DNA from: Clostridiales bacterium
Lineage (GTDB): Bacteria > Bacillota > Clostridia > Lachnospirales > WQUN01
Reading direction: 5' to 3'
Assembly (NCBI GenBank): GCA_031270945.1
Contig: JAISWZ010000682.1
Span: 1 to 54,810, forward strand
DNA length: 54,810 bases
This document shows positions 36,867 to 45,505 of the stretch, piece by piece. The notes beneath the pieces were generated by a model that was not told the DNA's origin, ran no database searches, and saw nothing but the letters and a program-made list of their open reading frames with translations. The first letter of the stretch is position 1, and each line of letters starts with the position of its first letter. The position numbers were made by a program, and so were the translations under genes.

Positions 36867-38171
36867 GTGCTTAACAAAGCAAAAAATCAAGCGGAACAAT
36901 TTTATACTCTCAGCTTAATACGCAGCACGGAAAAAAACTTCGACGCCGCATTGGAGATGACAAGAAATGGTCTATCCTTGCTTAACAAAAACTCGAGTGA
37001 TCTAGCCGAGCGGCGTCTTTACTCCGATTTTTTGAATCAGCGGTTTTCTCTGTTTGAGTCGCGCGGAGACCTAGAATCCAAAACAAATGCCGCTGAAGAA
37101 GCCACAAAGTATTACGAGCAATTTTCTGAAGAGAAAGTTGCTGTAAAACAAATGCTAACTGTCATCGCCATAGCTCAAATGCACGCCTATTTAGGAAATA
37201 TGCCTAAGGCGCTCTTCTACGCCAACAAAGTAAATATTGACTCTCCTGAATTTCAAAAAAGCGATTTTGCGCTTCCAGTCTGTTCTGGCTTGTTTCGCGT
37301 ATATGTATTAGATCGCAACAGTTACGAACTTGACAGATTCAGGCAAATCCTTGTCATTGCCAAGGACTGCATTGAAAGCGCCAAGCTAAGCGCATATTCT
37401 AAAGATCAATCAAAGCCTAATAGCAATGCCTCAAATTCAAAATTCGATCCAAACTTTAGCGTGAATGGCCTTATGGAAACTTATGTAAATCTAGCAATAA
37501 TAGACTTAAAATCAAACCTGTCATTAGGCATGTCTTGGAGCGACAAAGGATGGGCTTTGGCTCAAGAGGTCGGGATAGAACTCTGTGATATAGAACAGTT
37601 GTTTACTATTTGCTTAAGTGTGATATCATACTCTTATTCTCTGCCATTTGATCGCCTCAGAAAATGGTGTTTCAATATGTTCGATTGCTTGAAGATAATG
37701 GTAGCTTCAGGCAAGATGACAGCGAGAATGGCTGGATCTTACGTTGTTGCTCAGCAACTGGTTTTCTCATTAAACCCCAGCAACGATTTCATAGTTATGA
37801 ACCCTTTTATCTTTCTTGAAGCGATAGACGCCCTTGACCCTCAAGACACAAATTTCGTTGTAGCGAATGAATCCTGGCTTTGCGGCTTTTGGCTATCGAG
37901 AAACAATAGCTGGTCCACGCCTCAGGGCAGAAAAGCCTACAGGTTCTTAAGCAAGGCTTTGAGAGTGTACAAGCTGGATGGCGTTCAAAACTCAGCTTAC
38001 GCCCACGCGCTTGGCCTTGTCGCTGACGCACACTTAGCCCAGGGGAAAACTGCTTTGGCTGTTGATGAATTCACTGAAGCAAAGCGCCTTATGTCAAAGC
38101 TGCTTGGTGAGAATCACCCTCTGTCAAAGCAGTACCAGGCGGGGCTGGAGAAGGCTTTGGCTCAGGCTTGA
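36867..38171 (+). CDS. TPR-like paralogous family protein, member 7
   Basis: 434 residues from GTG 36867, with GAGG 9 bases upstream; the alignment with MLEETRIKAEQ of the other members (here MLNKAKNQAEQ) supports this start. Marks: AALEMTRNGLSLLNKNSSDLAERRLYSDFL, ALFYANKVNIDSPEFQKSD, SWSDKGWALAQEVGIELCDIEQLFTIC, SNDFIVMNPFIFLEAID, SWLCGFWLSRNNSWSTPQGRKAYRFLSKALR, and the C-terminal ALGLVADAHLAQGKTALAVDEF repeat with the tail GLEKALAQA. A TACTCGTT/AACGAGTA hairpin lies in the leader (about 36827-36844). No membrane or catalytic motif is present. Confidence 0.75.
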   Translation: MLNKAKNQAEQFYTLSLIRSTEKNFDAALEMTRNGLSLLNKNSSDLAERRLYSDFLNQRFSLFESRGDLESKTNAAEEATKYYEQFSEEKVAVKQMLTVIAIAQMHAYLGNMPKALFYANKVNIDSPEFQKSDFALPVCSGLFRVYVLDRNSYELDRFRQILVIAKDCIESAKLSAYSKDQSKPNSNASNSKFDPNFSVNGLMETYVNLAIIDLKSNLSLGMSWSDKGWALAQEVGIELCDIEQLFTICLSVISYSYSLPFDRLRKWCFNMFDCLKIMVASGKMTARMAGSYVVAQQLVFSLNPSNDFIVMNPFIFLEAIDALDPQDTNFVVANESWLCGFWLSRNNSWSTPQGRKAYRFLSKALRVYKLDGVQNSAYAHALGLVADAHLAQGKTALAVDEFTEAKRLMSKLLGENHPLSKQYQAGLEKALAQA

Positions 38172-38303
38172 TCGATTTTTTGTTTCCAGATGCCATGCCA
38201 TAGGGCTTCTGGAGCAAACACCCGGACTTTGGCAAGCCTCGGAATCAATTTTAGAATATGCTCTTAATTTCAAGACCAAAAAAACATACTGAGGTAAAAA
38301 ACA

Positions 38304-39632
38304 ATGCTAAAAGAGATACAAATCAAGGCGGAACAGTTATTGGCCCTAAGCTGCAAGCTCTGCACGGAAGGAAACCCCGATGACGCGTTGGCGGCATTGA
38401 GCAAAGGGCAAGCTTTGCTGGACAAATACTCGCGTGACATATCCGAGCGTCATCTCTACTTCAACTTCTTAAATGATCGATATAATTGCCTGTTTGAAAA
38501 GGTTGATGAAGAGGGCAGAAGAATTGCCGCTGAAGAAGCCACAAAGTATTACAACACTTTGCCACGCAATGCCAACATCATCGCGCAATGTGTGACTGAC
38601 ACAAGCGTAGCTCAGATGCACTCCTATTTGGGCAATATCCCCAAAGCAATCCACTATGCAAACAGGATTGACATAGACTCGCCAAAGCTTCGCGAAAGCA
38701 GCAAAGCGCTTTCAATATTTGTCGTTTTGTTTCGCTTATATCAAACAACAAATGTCGGCTATGCGATTGGCAGATTGAGAAAGATTCTCATTTTTATCAA
38801 AGACAATTTAGAGGGCGCAAAATTAAGGATAGATTCCAAAAATCCGCAAAACGAAAAATATTGCGTATCGCCACAGTCCAGTGCGCTCAAGAATGCAAAT
38901 TCCAATCACGACCTAGCCTTTTGTGTTGATGATCTTTTAGAAGTTTACGCTAAACTCGCGAGATTAGATTTGGATCGTCCAGATCCGTCATCATGCTTGT
39001 CTTGGTGCGACAAAGGATGGGCTTTGGCTAAAGAGGCCGCACTTAAAAACTGCGATACTGACCATGTGTTCTCAATATGCACACGCGCTTTGACACGCTC
39101 TCGAGAAGAAGATTGCATCATAAAATGGTGCTGCAACACTCTCGATTGCTTGAAGGCAATGCTAGCTCAAAGCAAGTTGACAACGGATATGGCTAAATCT
39201 TATGTTATTGCTCAACGCATCCTTTTCTCGGCATGCCCCGGCAACGATTTCTTGGTTTTGAGCCCCCTAATCTTTCAGGAAACGATTGAAAATGACCCAT
39301 CGATCGATGAGTTCTTTGTGGTGATTGAATGCTGGCTTTGCGGCTTTTTGCTATCGCGAGTCAATGGCTGGTCCAACCCCAAGGGCAGAGAAGCCTACAG
39401 TTTGATAAGCAAGTCTTTGAGACTGTTTGATCATGAGACAGTGGATAACGAAATTTACGCCCACGCGCTTGGTCTTTTCGCTGACGCTCACTTAGCTCAG
39501 GGGAAGGCCGCCTTGGCTGTTCAGCAATTCACGGAGGCGGAGCGCATTATTTCAGAGTTGCTTGGAAAGGATCATGTTCTGTCAAAGCAGTACCAGGCTG
39601 GGCTGGAAAAGGCCTTGGCGCAGACTTCGTAG
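38304..39632 (+). CDS. TPR-like paralogous family protein, member 8
   Basis: 442 residues; GAGG lies 9 bases before the ATG. Marks: DDALAALSKGQALLDKYSRD, AIHYANRIDIDSPKLRESS, CLSWCDKGWALAKEAALKNCDTDHVFSIC, GNDFLVLSPLIFQETIE, CWLCGFLLSRVNGWSNPKGREAYSLISKSLR and AHALGLFADAHLAQGKAALAVQQFTEAERIIS with the tail LEKALAQTS. It is the last gene of the array; the strong terminator at 39710-39748 should end the transcript. The leader holds the right end of a hairpin element (TTTTAGAATATGCTCTTA, about 38250-38267). Confidence 0.75.
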   Translation: MLKEIQIKAEQLLALSCKLCTEGNPDDALAALSKGQALLDKYSRDISERHLYFNFLNDRYNCLFEKVDEEGRRIAAEEATKYYNTLPRNANIIAQCVTDTSVAQMHSYLGNIPKAIHYANRIDIDSPKLRESSKALSIFVVLFRLYQTTNVGYAIGRLRKILIFIKDNLEGAKLRIDSKNPQNEKYCVSPQSSALKNANSNHDLAFCVDDLLEVYAKLARLDLDRPDPSSCLSWCDKGWALAKEAALKNCDTDHVFSICTRALTRSREEDCIIKWCCNTLDCLKAMLAQSKLTTDMAKSYVIAQRILFSACPGNDFLVLSPLIFQETIENDPSIDEFFVVIECWLCGFLLSRVNGWSNPKGREAYSLISKSLRLFDHETVDNEIYAHALGLFADAHLAQGKAALAVQQFTEAERIISELLGKDHVLSKQYQAGLEKALAQTS

Positions 39633-39709
39633 TTTTTGGGGTTTGCGAAATAGAGCAAAGGTTCGCCTAGCAAGCACGATCCGATTTTAAACATAAACCC
39701 CTTTTATTG

Positions 39710-39748
39710 AAAAGCAGCCCGGAATGAAAATTCCGGGCTGCTTTTTTT
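39710..39748 (+). terminator. Strong terminator of the TPR-like gene array
   Basis: AAAAGCAGCCCGGAAT-GAAA-ATTCCGGGCTGC followed by seven T; the stem is about 14 bp and perfect, 78 bases after the last family gene. Confidence 0.95.
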
Positions 39749-40252
39749 GCGGGCTTTACTGGCCAATGGAGGGTGCCTTAAAGCCGCTCTGCGCCACCTC
39801 CATGGATAAGCATTCGGGTTGCTCATCATTTTCTTAGGCGATCCATCCCAAGTTCCTGCAACCTGCGCTTCACCGACAGGTGCCGCATTCCTGGCCAAAG
39901 AAATTTTTCTGTCGAGAGCGTTTAACAACTCATTAACAATAATTGAGAAATTGATAAACACCCTTGAACTAAACTGTTATCGCTGAAGAAAACATTGAAT
40001 TGGCCGCCCTCAGAGGGGTTTAGCTTATCGGCAATTGATTATGGATATTGGTGGTAAACTGTTCGCGGTATTTTGTTGAGGGCATCGATAACCCATGTCC
40101 TATATCTGGTTCTGTTTCCGGTTCTGTTTCTTTCGATTAAAGCCGTAGCGTTCATGCTGTTTTTACTTGCAATACTAAATTTATATTATTTTATATATTT
40201 CGCTTCCGGACTCAAAGCAGTTGGCTGCATCAATAGATTTTTACATACAAAG
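39749..40252. other. Gene-poor stretch, possible remnants
   Basis: A minus-strand open frame of 85 residues (39961-39704) runs into the terminator, has no ribosome site and is not convincing. A plus-strand frame (40073-40306, TTG start) reads a hydrophobic stretch (LVLFPVLFLSIKAVAFMLFLLAIL) and could be a fragment of a membrane protein cut off by a hairpin element. Neither is called as a gene. Confidence 0.4.
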
Positions 40253-40303
40253 AGCATATCCCAAAATTTGCGTCCAAGCATCGCGAAAAGTTTACTACAC
40301 CTT
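40253..40303. repeat. Left half of a hairpin element
   Basis: AGAGCATATCCCAAAATTTG followed by GCATCGCGAAAAG; it lacks the matching right end and abuts the full element at 40304. Confidence 0.6.
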
Positions 40304-40408
40304 TAGTGCATATCCCAAAATTATATCCGAGGCACCGGAAAAATCCGGCGTTGAAGCATTCGCCAGGATTTTTCCGGTGCCATTTCGGAATTTTGGGATA
40401 TGCACTTA
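40304..40408. repeat. MITE-like palindromic element, copy A (105 bp)
   Basis: Terminal inverted repeats GTGCATATCCCAAAATT / AATTTTGGGATATGCAC (17 bp, perfect), flanked by TA(A)G-type bases. Inner arms GGCACCGGAAAAATCC / GGATTTTTCCGGTGCC make nearly the whole element one hairpin. The reverse complement is the same as copy B at 50639-50743 over the full GTGCAT to ATGCAC span. It has no reading frame of its own. Confidence 0.92.
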
Positions 40409-40439
40409 GTATTGGGATGCGCCCTAAAGGAGAGATAAC

Positions 40440-41705
40440 ATGGCGCAACACGCCCATGCAAAAAACAATGAAACCGCGGTTTCCAAGCGCATGGAACTGG
40501 ATACGGCTGCTACGATGTTCCCGCTCGCTTTTTGTGACAGGCAGAGATCGCTCGTATATTTGACGGCTACAATGAACGAAAGCGTAGATCTGCAAAAGTT
40601 GCAGTTGGCGCTAAATAGACTCATAACAAGATTTCCATCTTTTTATGTTCGGCTTTGCCATGATAAATCAGGTTTTTTCTTTGAAAAAATGGATCATGCC
40701 CCGGTTATTTGTGAAGCATACGAAGAGAACAAGACTCTTTTCTTGTCGCTTGATGATCTCCTGATGTGCGCGTTTCGCGTGGTTGTGGCAGAAAATAGCA
40801 TTACGCTCGTATACTTTCACGCTATATCAGACGGCTTCGGTGGAAGCGTGTTTTTGAAATCTCTGATTGCCGAGTATTTACATATTCGGTACGCCATATC
40901 CGTGCCCTGGTCTGAAGATATACTTTGCGCAAACGATGGGCCAAACTCTGAAGAGATCAAGGACGCGTACCTGGATATAGTTGGTGGTTCTTCAAAGTCT
41001 AATGATCTGTCGAACTCTTATTCCATAATTGGAACATCGGATGAAAAACTGCATATTACAGAGCTCACCTTAAAAACGGGCGAACTGCTTAGATGCGCCT
41101 GTGAATACGGCGTATCCCTTACCGCCTTGCTCTCGGGCATATTAACAACTGCACTATTTGATTTGCAGCGCTATGAAAACAGAGGGCATCAGGAAATTCG
41201 GCTTTCCATTCCTGTCGATTTAAGAAAACGGTTCCGCAGCATTACGTTGCGCAATTTTTCTATTCTCGTCACGGTTAACGCCGGAAAAGAGAAAACCCCG
41301 TTGCATGCATTGTGCCAATCATTCGACAAGCAATTAAAGGGAAATTTAAGCAACGAAAACTTGTCAGCTATAGCAACATCATATGTTAGGCTGGCAAGAA
41401 ACAAGGTATTTGCAATTTTGCCTCTGTTTTTGAAGCGGTGGATGGTTCAAATGTATTTCTCCCTATCCCAAAGCGTAAACTGCATGACTTTTTCGAATCT
41501 AGGCGTATGGCAAATCCCAGATGACATGAAGCCTTATGTCGAGCGATGCAGCATGGTATTCAGCCCGAAGCCTACAGCGCCATATAGTTGCGGCGTAGTT
41601 ACTGTCGGGAACACTTTGACGCTGACATTGGCAAGGAATATAAAAGAGCCTTTGCTGGAAGCGAGAGTTCTGAATGTTCTTAAAGGAGTAATTCTCAACA
41701 CGTGA
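40440..41705 (+). CDS. Condensation-domain-like acyltransferase (alcohol acetyltransferase-like)
   Basis: 421 residues; GGAGAG lies 5 bases before the ATG. The active-site motif reads YFHAISDGFGG (residues 125-135). It keeps the second His and the DG of the HHxxxDG motif of CoA-dependent acyltransferases (condensation, PapA and alcohol acetyltransferase families), while the first His is Phe. The LSIPVDLRKRF block (about residues 259-269) and the SNLGVW block (about 360) match the DFGWG-side and N-terminal/C-terminal halves of this fold. Such proteins move an acyl group from CoA or a carrier to an alcohol or amine. It lies 14 bases before the HlyIII-like gene and then DegV, which points to a lipid or fatty-acid role. 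The actual substrates are unknown. Confidence 0.75.
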   Translation: MAQHAHAKNNETAVSKRMELDTAATMFPLAFCDRQRSLVYLTATMNESVDLQKLQLALNRLITRFPSFYVRLCHDKSGFFFEKMDHAPVICEAYEENKTLFLSLDDLLMCAFRVVVAENSITLVYFHAISDGFGGSVFLKSLIAEYLHIRYAISVPWSEDILCANDGPNSEEIKDAYLDIVGGSSKSNDLSNSYSIIGTSDEKLHITELTLKTGELLRCACEYGVSLTALLSGILTTALFDLQRYENRGHQEIRLSIPVDLRKRFRSITLRNFSILVTVNAGKEKTPLHALCQSFDKQLKGNLSNENLSAIATSYVRLARNKVFAILPLFLKRWMVQMYFSLSQSVNCMTFSNLGVWQIPDDMKPYVERCSMVFSPKPTAPYSCGVVTVGNTLTLTLARNIKEPLLEARVLNVLKGVILNT

Positions 41706-41719
41706 CAGGAGGTTTTTGC

Positions 41720-42481
41720 ATGAATAGTGATCTGACGGAAAATAGGGGCAGCTTGCCAAACTACTCCGAAGGCGAGGAAATTTTCCACGTATGCTCGCAC
41801 GCTGTGGGAGTGCTTTTAGGAATCGGAATGATGATAACTGTCTTGGTCTGTTATCAAAACACCTTTCAGCTTATCTCAGGTGTTATATTCGGATTGTCGC
41901 TGATTATTTTGTACTCCGTTTCATGCACCTACCACGGCCTGTCAGCAAAGGGGCCAGAGCTTGAAGACAAGAAAAACTTCCAAGTAGTTGACCATTGCTC
42001 GATCACTTTATTGATTATAGGCACTCAAGCGCCTTTTGCCCTGTGCATATTGGAATCAGCAAAGTCAGGATTTGGATGGGCGATATATGGAGCTGTCTGC
42101 GCCATTGCCTGTCCAGTGATCATATTGAATATTCTTGACCTTAACAGGTTCAAAGCCGTTACCATGATAGGCTACTTTCTAATGGGCGGCTGCTTGCTCG
42201 TTGGAATGGATATATTGATACCTGCGCTTACATGGCAAGGATTTGCCTTGTTTATGGCAATCAAACTTTCGGAGCAAAAACATCAGGAAATCGTTTTCGC
42301 TCGTGAGCATAGTGCAATTCTTTTCACTCTTGATATAACGAGGATAACGAGGAGGAATGAAAATGAGCAAATTCATGATTGTGGCGGAGAGCGGGTCAGA
42401 CATTCCAAAGGATTTGGCGGATCAGAATCGCATTCGGATTGTTCCGATGCATGTTTCATTTGGAAATGCCACAAAGGATGA
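41720..42481 (+). CDS. HlyIII/PAQR-family membrane protein, 3' end lost
   Basis: The ATG at 41720 has AGGAGG 7 bases upstream. The first about 180 residues match the family: EGEEIFHVCSHAVGVLLGIG, ILYSVSCTYHGLSA (SxxYH motif), DHCSITLLIIGTQAPFALCI, and four further membrane segments. After WQGFALFMA (about 42262) the last membrane part with its H..WH metal-site motif is missing. Instead the frame runs through unrelated bases and then out of frame through the start of degV, to stop at 42481. The 3' end was probably replaced; the stretch 42263-42356 resembles intergenic repeat sequence (AAAACATCAGGAAA occurs again at 45545). HlyIII/PAQR proteins are seven-segment membrane proteins, some with lipid hydrolase activity; this one is likely not functional. 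Confidence 0.7.
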   Translation: MNSDLTENRGSLPNYSEGEEIFHVCSHAVGVLLGIGMMITVLVCYQNTFQLISGVIFGLSLIILYSVSCTYHGLSAKGPELEDKKNFQVVDHCSITLLIIGTQAPFALCILESAKSGFGWAIYGAVCAIACPVIILNILDLNRFKAVTMIGYFLMGGCLLVGMDILIPALTWQGFALFMAIKLSEQKHQEIVFAREHSAILFTLDITRITRRNENEQIHDCGGERVRHSKGFGGSESHSDCSDACFIWKCHKG

Positions 42482-43217
42482 CATGACTTTTCCTACGGAG
42501 GAAGTGTTTGAGCATTACCGCAAAACAGGAGTCATCCCAAAAACCAGCGGATGCAATCCCGAAGACTTCGCGGTGGCCTTTGACGAGCTGCATCGCAGGT
42601 TTCCAGACAAGCACATACTTCACTTGGCGTATTCAGCGGTCACGACAGTCTCTTACCAGAGCGCTGTCATCGCTTCCGAAGGCAGGGATTACGTCACAAG
42701 CATTGACACGAAAAGCGTGTCTGCCGGACAGTCCACTGTGGTTCTGGCTGTTGCCCGCTACTTGGATGAGCACAAAGACTGCACGCTGAAAGACATAAAG
42801 AGCCACGTGTCAAAATTGGTCAACCGCATTCACATGGGTTTCATCCCTGAAGACCTCAACTACCTGAGAGTCGGCGGACGCGTGAGCAACGTGGCTTACC
42901 TGGGGGCAAAGATACTGAGCATCAAGCCCATGATAGAGATAATCGACGGCAAGCTCATGGCTGCCAAGAAATACAGAGGCAGCGCGCTTTCGATAGTCCC
43001 AAAGTTCATCCATGAGTTCACGGAGAAGCATCGGTTTGAAAAACAGAAAATCACATTGATTTACTCACTCGGCCTTGATCAAAGGGTTAGAGACGCCATG
43101 CTCTCGGCTGTTAAAGAAATCGGGTTTCGCGAGATACTCTGGATCAAAGCCGGATGCGTCATCTCCACCCACAGCGGCCCTAACGGGTTCGGCATCGCAG
43201 GGTTTTCAGAGGCGTAA
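42363..43217 (+). CDS. DegV-family fatty-acid-binding protein
   Basis: 284 residues. I chose the ATG at 42363 (GGAGG 7 bases upstream) over the ATG at 42357, which is one base from that site. Family marks: the N-terminal MIVAESGSDIPKDLA block, PKTSGCNPEDF (the TSQPS-like loop), HLAYSAVTTVSYQSA, VTSIDTKSVSAGQ, the LRVGGRVSNVAYLGAKILSIKPMIEI block, and a final HSGPNGFGIAGF. DegV/FakB proteins hold a fatty acid in a deep pocket and present it to a FakA-type kinase. No kinase gene is adjacent. It is the last gene of the acyltransferase operon, followed by a terminator. Confidence 0.93.
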   Translation: MSKFMIVAESGSDIPKDLADQNRIRIVPMHVSFGNATKDDMTFPTEEVFEHYRKTGVIPKTSGCNPEDFAVAFDELHRRFPDKHILHLAYSAVTTVSYQSAVIASEGRDYVTSIDTKSVSAGQSTVVLAVARYLDEHKDCTLKDIKSHVSKLVNRIHMGFIPEDLNYLRVGGRVSNVAYLGAKILSIKPMIEIIDGKLMAAKKYRGSALSIVPKFIHEFTEKHRFEKQKITLIYSLGLDQRVRDAMLSAVKEIGFREILWIKAGCVISTHSGPNGFGIAGFSEA

Positions 43218-43335
43218 GATCCATCGCATACAGAAGAACGCTCAAATGCGGACTTTTCACCGTTGCCCGCCTTTGAAGCTAGGCAGACCCTCTATCTCAA
43301 TCAATTAAAGTTTCAACAACTCGAACACAACGTCA

Positions 43336-43383
43336 AAATCGAACGCAACGTCAAAATCGACGCTGCGTTCGATTTATTTTTTT
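43336..43383. terminator. Bidirectional terminator between degV-like gene and histidine kinase
   Basis: AAATCGAACGCA (43336-43347) / TGCGTTCGATTT (43364-43375) followed by a run of T. The loop contains a duplicated ACGTCAAAATCGA unit of 18 bases. Confidence 0.85.
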
Positions 43384-43427
43384 GCCTTGAATCTTTGGTA
43401 GCGGGTAAATTGGCAGCCAAATTTTTA

Positions 43428-44672
43428 TCATATCTTGAGCTTGACCGTAAACACGGAGCCCTCTTTAGGTTTGCTTTCAACCGCTATTTTTCCCCCTACG
43501 ATCTCTATAACCTTTTTTACCAATGAGAGACCTAACCCATTTCCTTCGGTTGAGTGAGATGTGTCGCCCTGATAGAACTTGTCAAAAATCCGAACAGCGA
43601 TCTCCTCATCCATTCCACACCCTGAATCTTTTATCTTTACAACGATAAAAGATTCTTCTTGATAAGAGGTTATCCTTATAACGCCTCCCGGCTCAGTAAA
43701 CTTTATGGCGTTCGATATCAAGTTGTTCCATACTATTTCAAGCAGAGACTCGTCCGAATTTACAATGACATCCTGGACGTCAATCTGTAAGTCAATGCCT
43801 TTTTGCTGCCATGAATCCATAAAAAACAAGGCGCAGTGCCGGAGCTGCTCTCCAAGCTGGTAGGCTTTAGGCAGAGGGGTGATTTCCTGGTTTTCAAGCT
43901 TGGACAGCTTCAAGATATTTTCAACCATCACAGATAGCCTTTTCGAAGCGGAAACCACGATATCCGCGTACTCATCGCGTTGCTCCACGGACAGATCAGG
44001 GGCTTTCAGAGCCTTGGCGTAACTCTGTATAATGGAGAGAGGAGATTTTATCTCATGGGACACATTTGAGATAAAATTGTTCTTAAACATTTCCACACTG
44101 CTAAGTTCTTCCGCCATTTTATTAAAGTCCTCAACTAAAACATCAATTTGACCTTTCTTTCCGCTTCTGCGAGTCGGCTCTATTCTGACGCTGAAATCGC
44201 CTCCTGTAATTTTCCTCGCAGCTTTGGTGATTTTATGCAACGGTCTGTCAAATAGATATTTTCTTGTGATGCTTAAAATTATCGTGCAGAAAAAGCAATT
44301 GATAGCGACATAGTACGTCAGAACGCCAACAAGAGTCAGTGTTTGGCCAAACCAAATGTCTAAGATAAAGGCCTCTCCTACTGTGATAGACGAAACAATG
44401 GCGAGAATCCCCAGATATGAGCTAGTGGAAACATAGCTGGTATTAATGCGCTCGCCCCGTTTCCTAGCCATTCGATCAAGGATTTCCCTCAATCTAGGAT
44501 CGCATTTTTTCCAAAGCCACGCACGTATACTTCTCAATATATCGCCCCATTGTTTCCGAAACCACGCACGTAAACCTCTCGCTTTATCGCCCCATTGTTT
44601 CCAAAGCCGCGCACAGAAACCACTCACTTTAGCGCCGCCATGTTTCCAAAGCCATTTACGGAAGCCTCTCAC
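43428..44672 (-). CDS. Sensor histidine kinase with repeat-built N-terminus
   Basis: 414 residues from GTG 44672, which overlaps the response regulator stop codon by four bases (GTGA). Residues 1-58 are three to four copies of a 15-residue unit of the type RLWKQWGDKARGLRA, a basic and Trp-rich amphipathic stretch not seen in usual kinases. Then come two membrane segments (about 83-105 and 112-135), a HAMP-like linker (RPLHKITKAARKITGGDFSVRI), the H box FISNVSHEIKSPL (His206), the N box WNNLISNAIKF, and G boxes KDSGCGM and GNGLGLSLV. The extracellular loop is very short, so it may sense the membrane or a partner protein. It pairs with the OmpR-type regulator. Its native start may have been near ERINTSYVS (about residue 74). 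Confidence 0.93.
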   Translation of the reverse strand: MRGFRKWLWKHGGAKVSGFCARLWKQWGDKARGLRAWFRKQWGDILRSIRAWLWKKCDPRLREILDRMARKRGERINTSYVSTSSYLGILAIVSSITVGEAFILDIWFGQTLTLVGVLTYYVAINCFFCTIILSITRKYLFDRPLHKITKAARKITGGDFSVRIEPTRRSGKKGQIDVLVEDFNKMAEELSSVEMFKNNFISNVSHEIKSPLSIIQSYAKALKAPDLSVEQRDEYADIVVSASKRLSVMVENILKLSKLENQEITPLPKAYQLGEQLRHCALFFMDSWQQKGIDLQIDVQDVIVNSDESLLEIVWNNLISNAIKFTEPGGVIRITSYQEESFIVVKIKDSGCGMDEEIAVRIFDKFYQGDTSHSTEGNGLGLSLVKKVIEIVGGKIAVESKPKEGSVFTVKLKI

Positions 44673-44704
44673 TTTAGCACCGCCTTGTATCCAAAGCCAT
44701 GCAC
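44497..44704 (-). repeat. 45-bp tandem repeat spanning the end of the regulator gene and the start of the kinase gene
   Basis: Units on the minus strand: 44704-44672 (last 33 bases of the regulator gene), 44671-44627, 44626-44582, 44581-44537 and about 44536-44497. Each holds TGGCTTTGGAAAC-like and GGCGATAAAG-like blocks. The first is read in the regulator frame and the rest in the kinase frame. Confidence 0.88.
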
Positions 44705-45340
44705 GGTAACAATCTCAAAATCGGCGCAGTTCAAAAACTTATTGCGAAGCTTGGTAATATATACGTCTACCGTGCGCAGTCCTGTAACGCTTTCAAGCCC
44801 CCAATACTCATCAAGCAATTCGCTGCGAGTAAATATCTTTTTCGGATACGATAGGAGCTTGCAAAGAACATGAAACTCTCTAGGCAGCAATGGGATTTCG
44901 TTGCCGTCATGATATGCCGTCATCTCATCTTTTACCAAGACCAGACTTCCTACTGTTAGCTTGTTTTCAGATGAGATATTAACGCGCCTAAGCAAAGCCC
45001 CCACGCGCAAGACCATCTCGTCCATATCCACGGGTTTTACCATATAATCGTCAATGCCAATGCGAAACCCTTTTTGCTTCGAAGTAAAGTCGCCTAATGA
45101 AGTGATGAACAAAATTGGGATCGCGCTGTTCTGCTCGCGTATTGTTTTCGCAAATTGAAAGCCGTCCTCTTCTGGCATCATAATGTCTGAGATGATCAAA
45201 TGATATGTAGAAGCAAACATTATATTGTACGCTTCTATAGGATTGGCGCATCCCTGTACATGATAATTGTTTTTTGTCAGATATTTGCAAATTATTTGAT
45301 TTAGCTTCAAGTCATCTTCAACTACAAGTATGTTCGTCAT
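44669..45340 (-). CDS. OmpR/PhoB-type response regulator
   Basis: 223 residues. The receiver domain has the acidic pair ED (8-9), the phosphate acceptor Asp52 in LIISDIMMP, the ITS switch Thr/Ser and Lys in DDYMVKPVD. The C-terminal winged-helix domain has LLPREFHVLCKLL, FTRSELLDEYWG, RTVDVYITKLRNK and the final TVHGFGYKA. GGAGG lies 7 bases before the ATG. It is encoded first in an operon with the histidine kinase (4-base overlap). Targets cannot be told; the neighbouring acyltransferase operon and its own promoter region are candidates. Confidence 0.95.
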   Translation of the reverse strand: MTNILVVEDDLKLNQIICKYLTKNNYHVQGCANPIEAYNIMFASTYHLIISDIMMPEEDGFQFAKTIREQNSAIPILFITSLGDFTSKQKGFRIGIDDYMVKPVDMDEMVLRVGALLRRVNISSENKLTVGSLVLVKDEMTAYHDGNEIPLLPREFHVLCKLLSYPKKIFTRSELLDEYWGLESVTGLRTVDVYITKLRNKFLNCADFEIVTVHGFGYKAVLK

Positions 45341-45477
45341 GGCGAATCCTCCGATTTGTCCCCACTATATAATACAGTTTTTGATGGTCATCATCGCGCG
45401 TGGCCCGCTTCTCTGGCAAAACTGGCGTTTTTGGCGCAAAACAAACCTTTTCAACAAGCGGCCATCCTTTATAATTT

Positions 45478-45505
45478 ATTATATCATATCAATTAGGAAT
45501 AGCAA
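45478..45505 (-). promoter_or_regulatory. Promoter of the two-component operon
   Basis: On the minus strand TTGCTA (45505-45500), a 16-base spacer, then TATAAT (45483-45478). The transcript leader is about 130 bases. Confidence 0.7.

Noticed and set aside
28220..39632. RRNPP (Rap/PlcR/Rgg-type) quorum sensors
   Set aside because: The proteins have TPR-like repeats of similar length, but no HTH or phosphatase domain and no pheromone-like small exported peptide genes between them.
39704..39961. Minus-strand frame of 85 residues
   Set aside because: It runs through the terminator hairpin of the TPR-like array and lacks a ribosome site; at best a remnant.
40073..40306. Plus-strand hydrophobic frame of 77 residues
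   Set aside because: TTG start without a ribosome site and a 3' end inside a hairpin element; may be a membrane protein fragment but not a supported gene.
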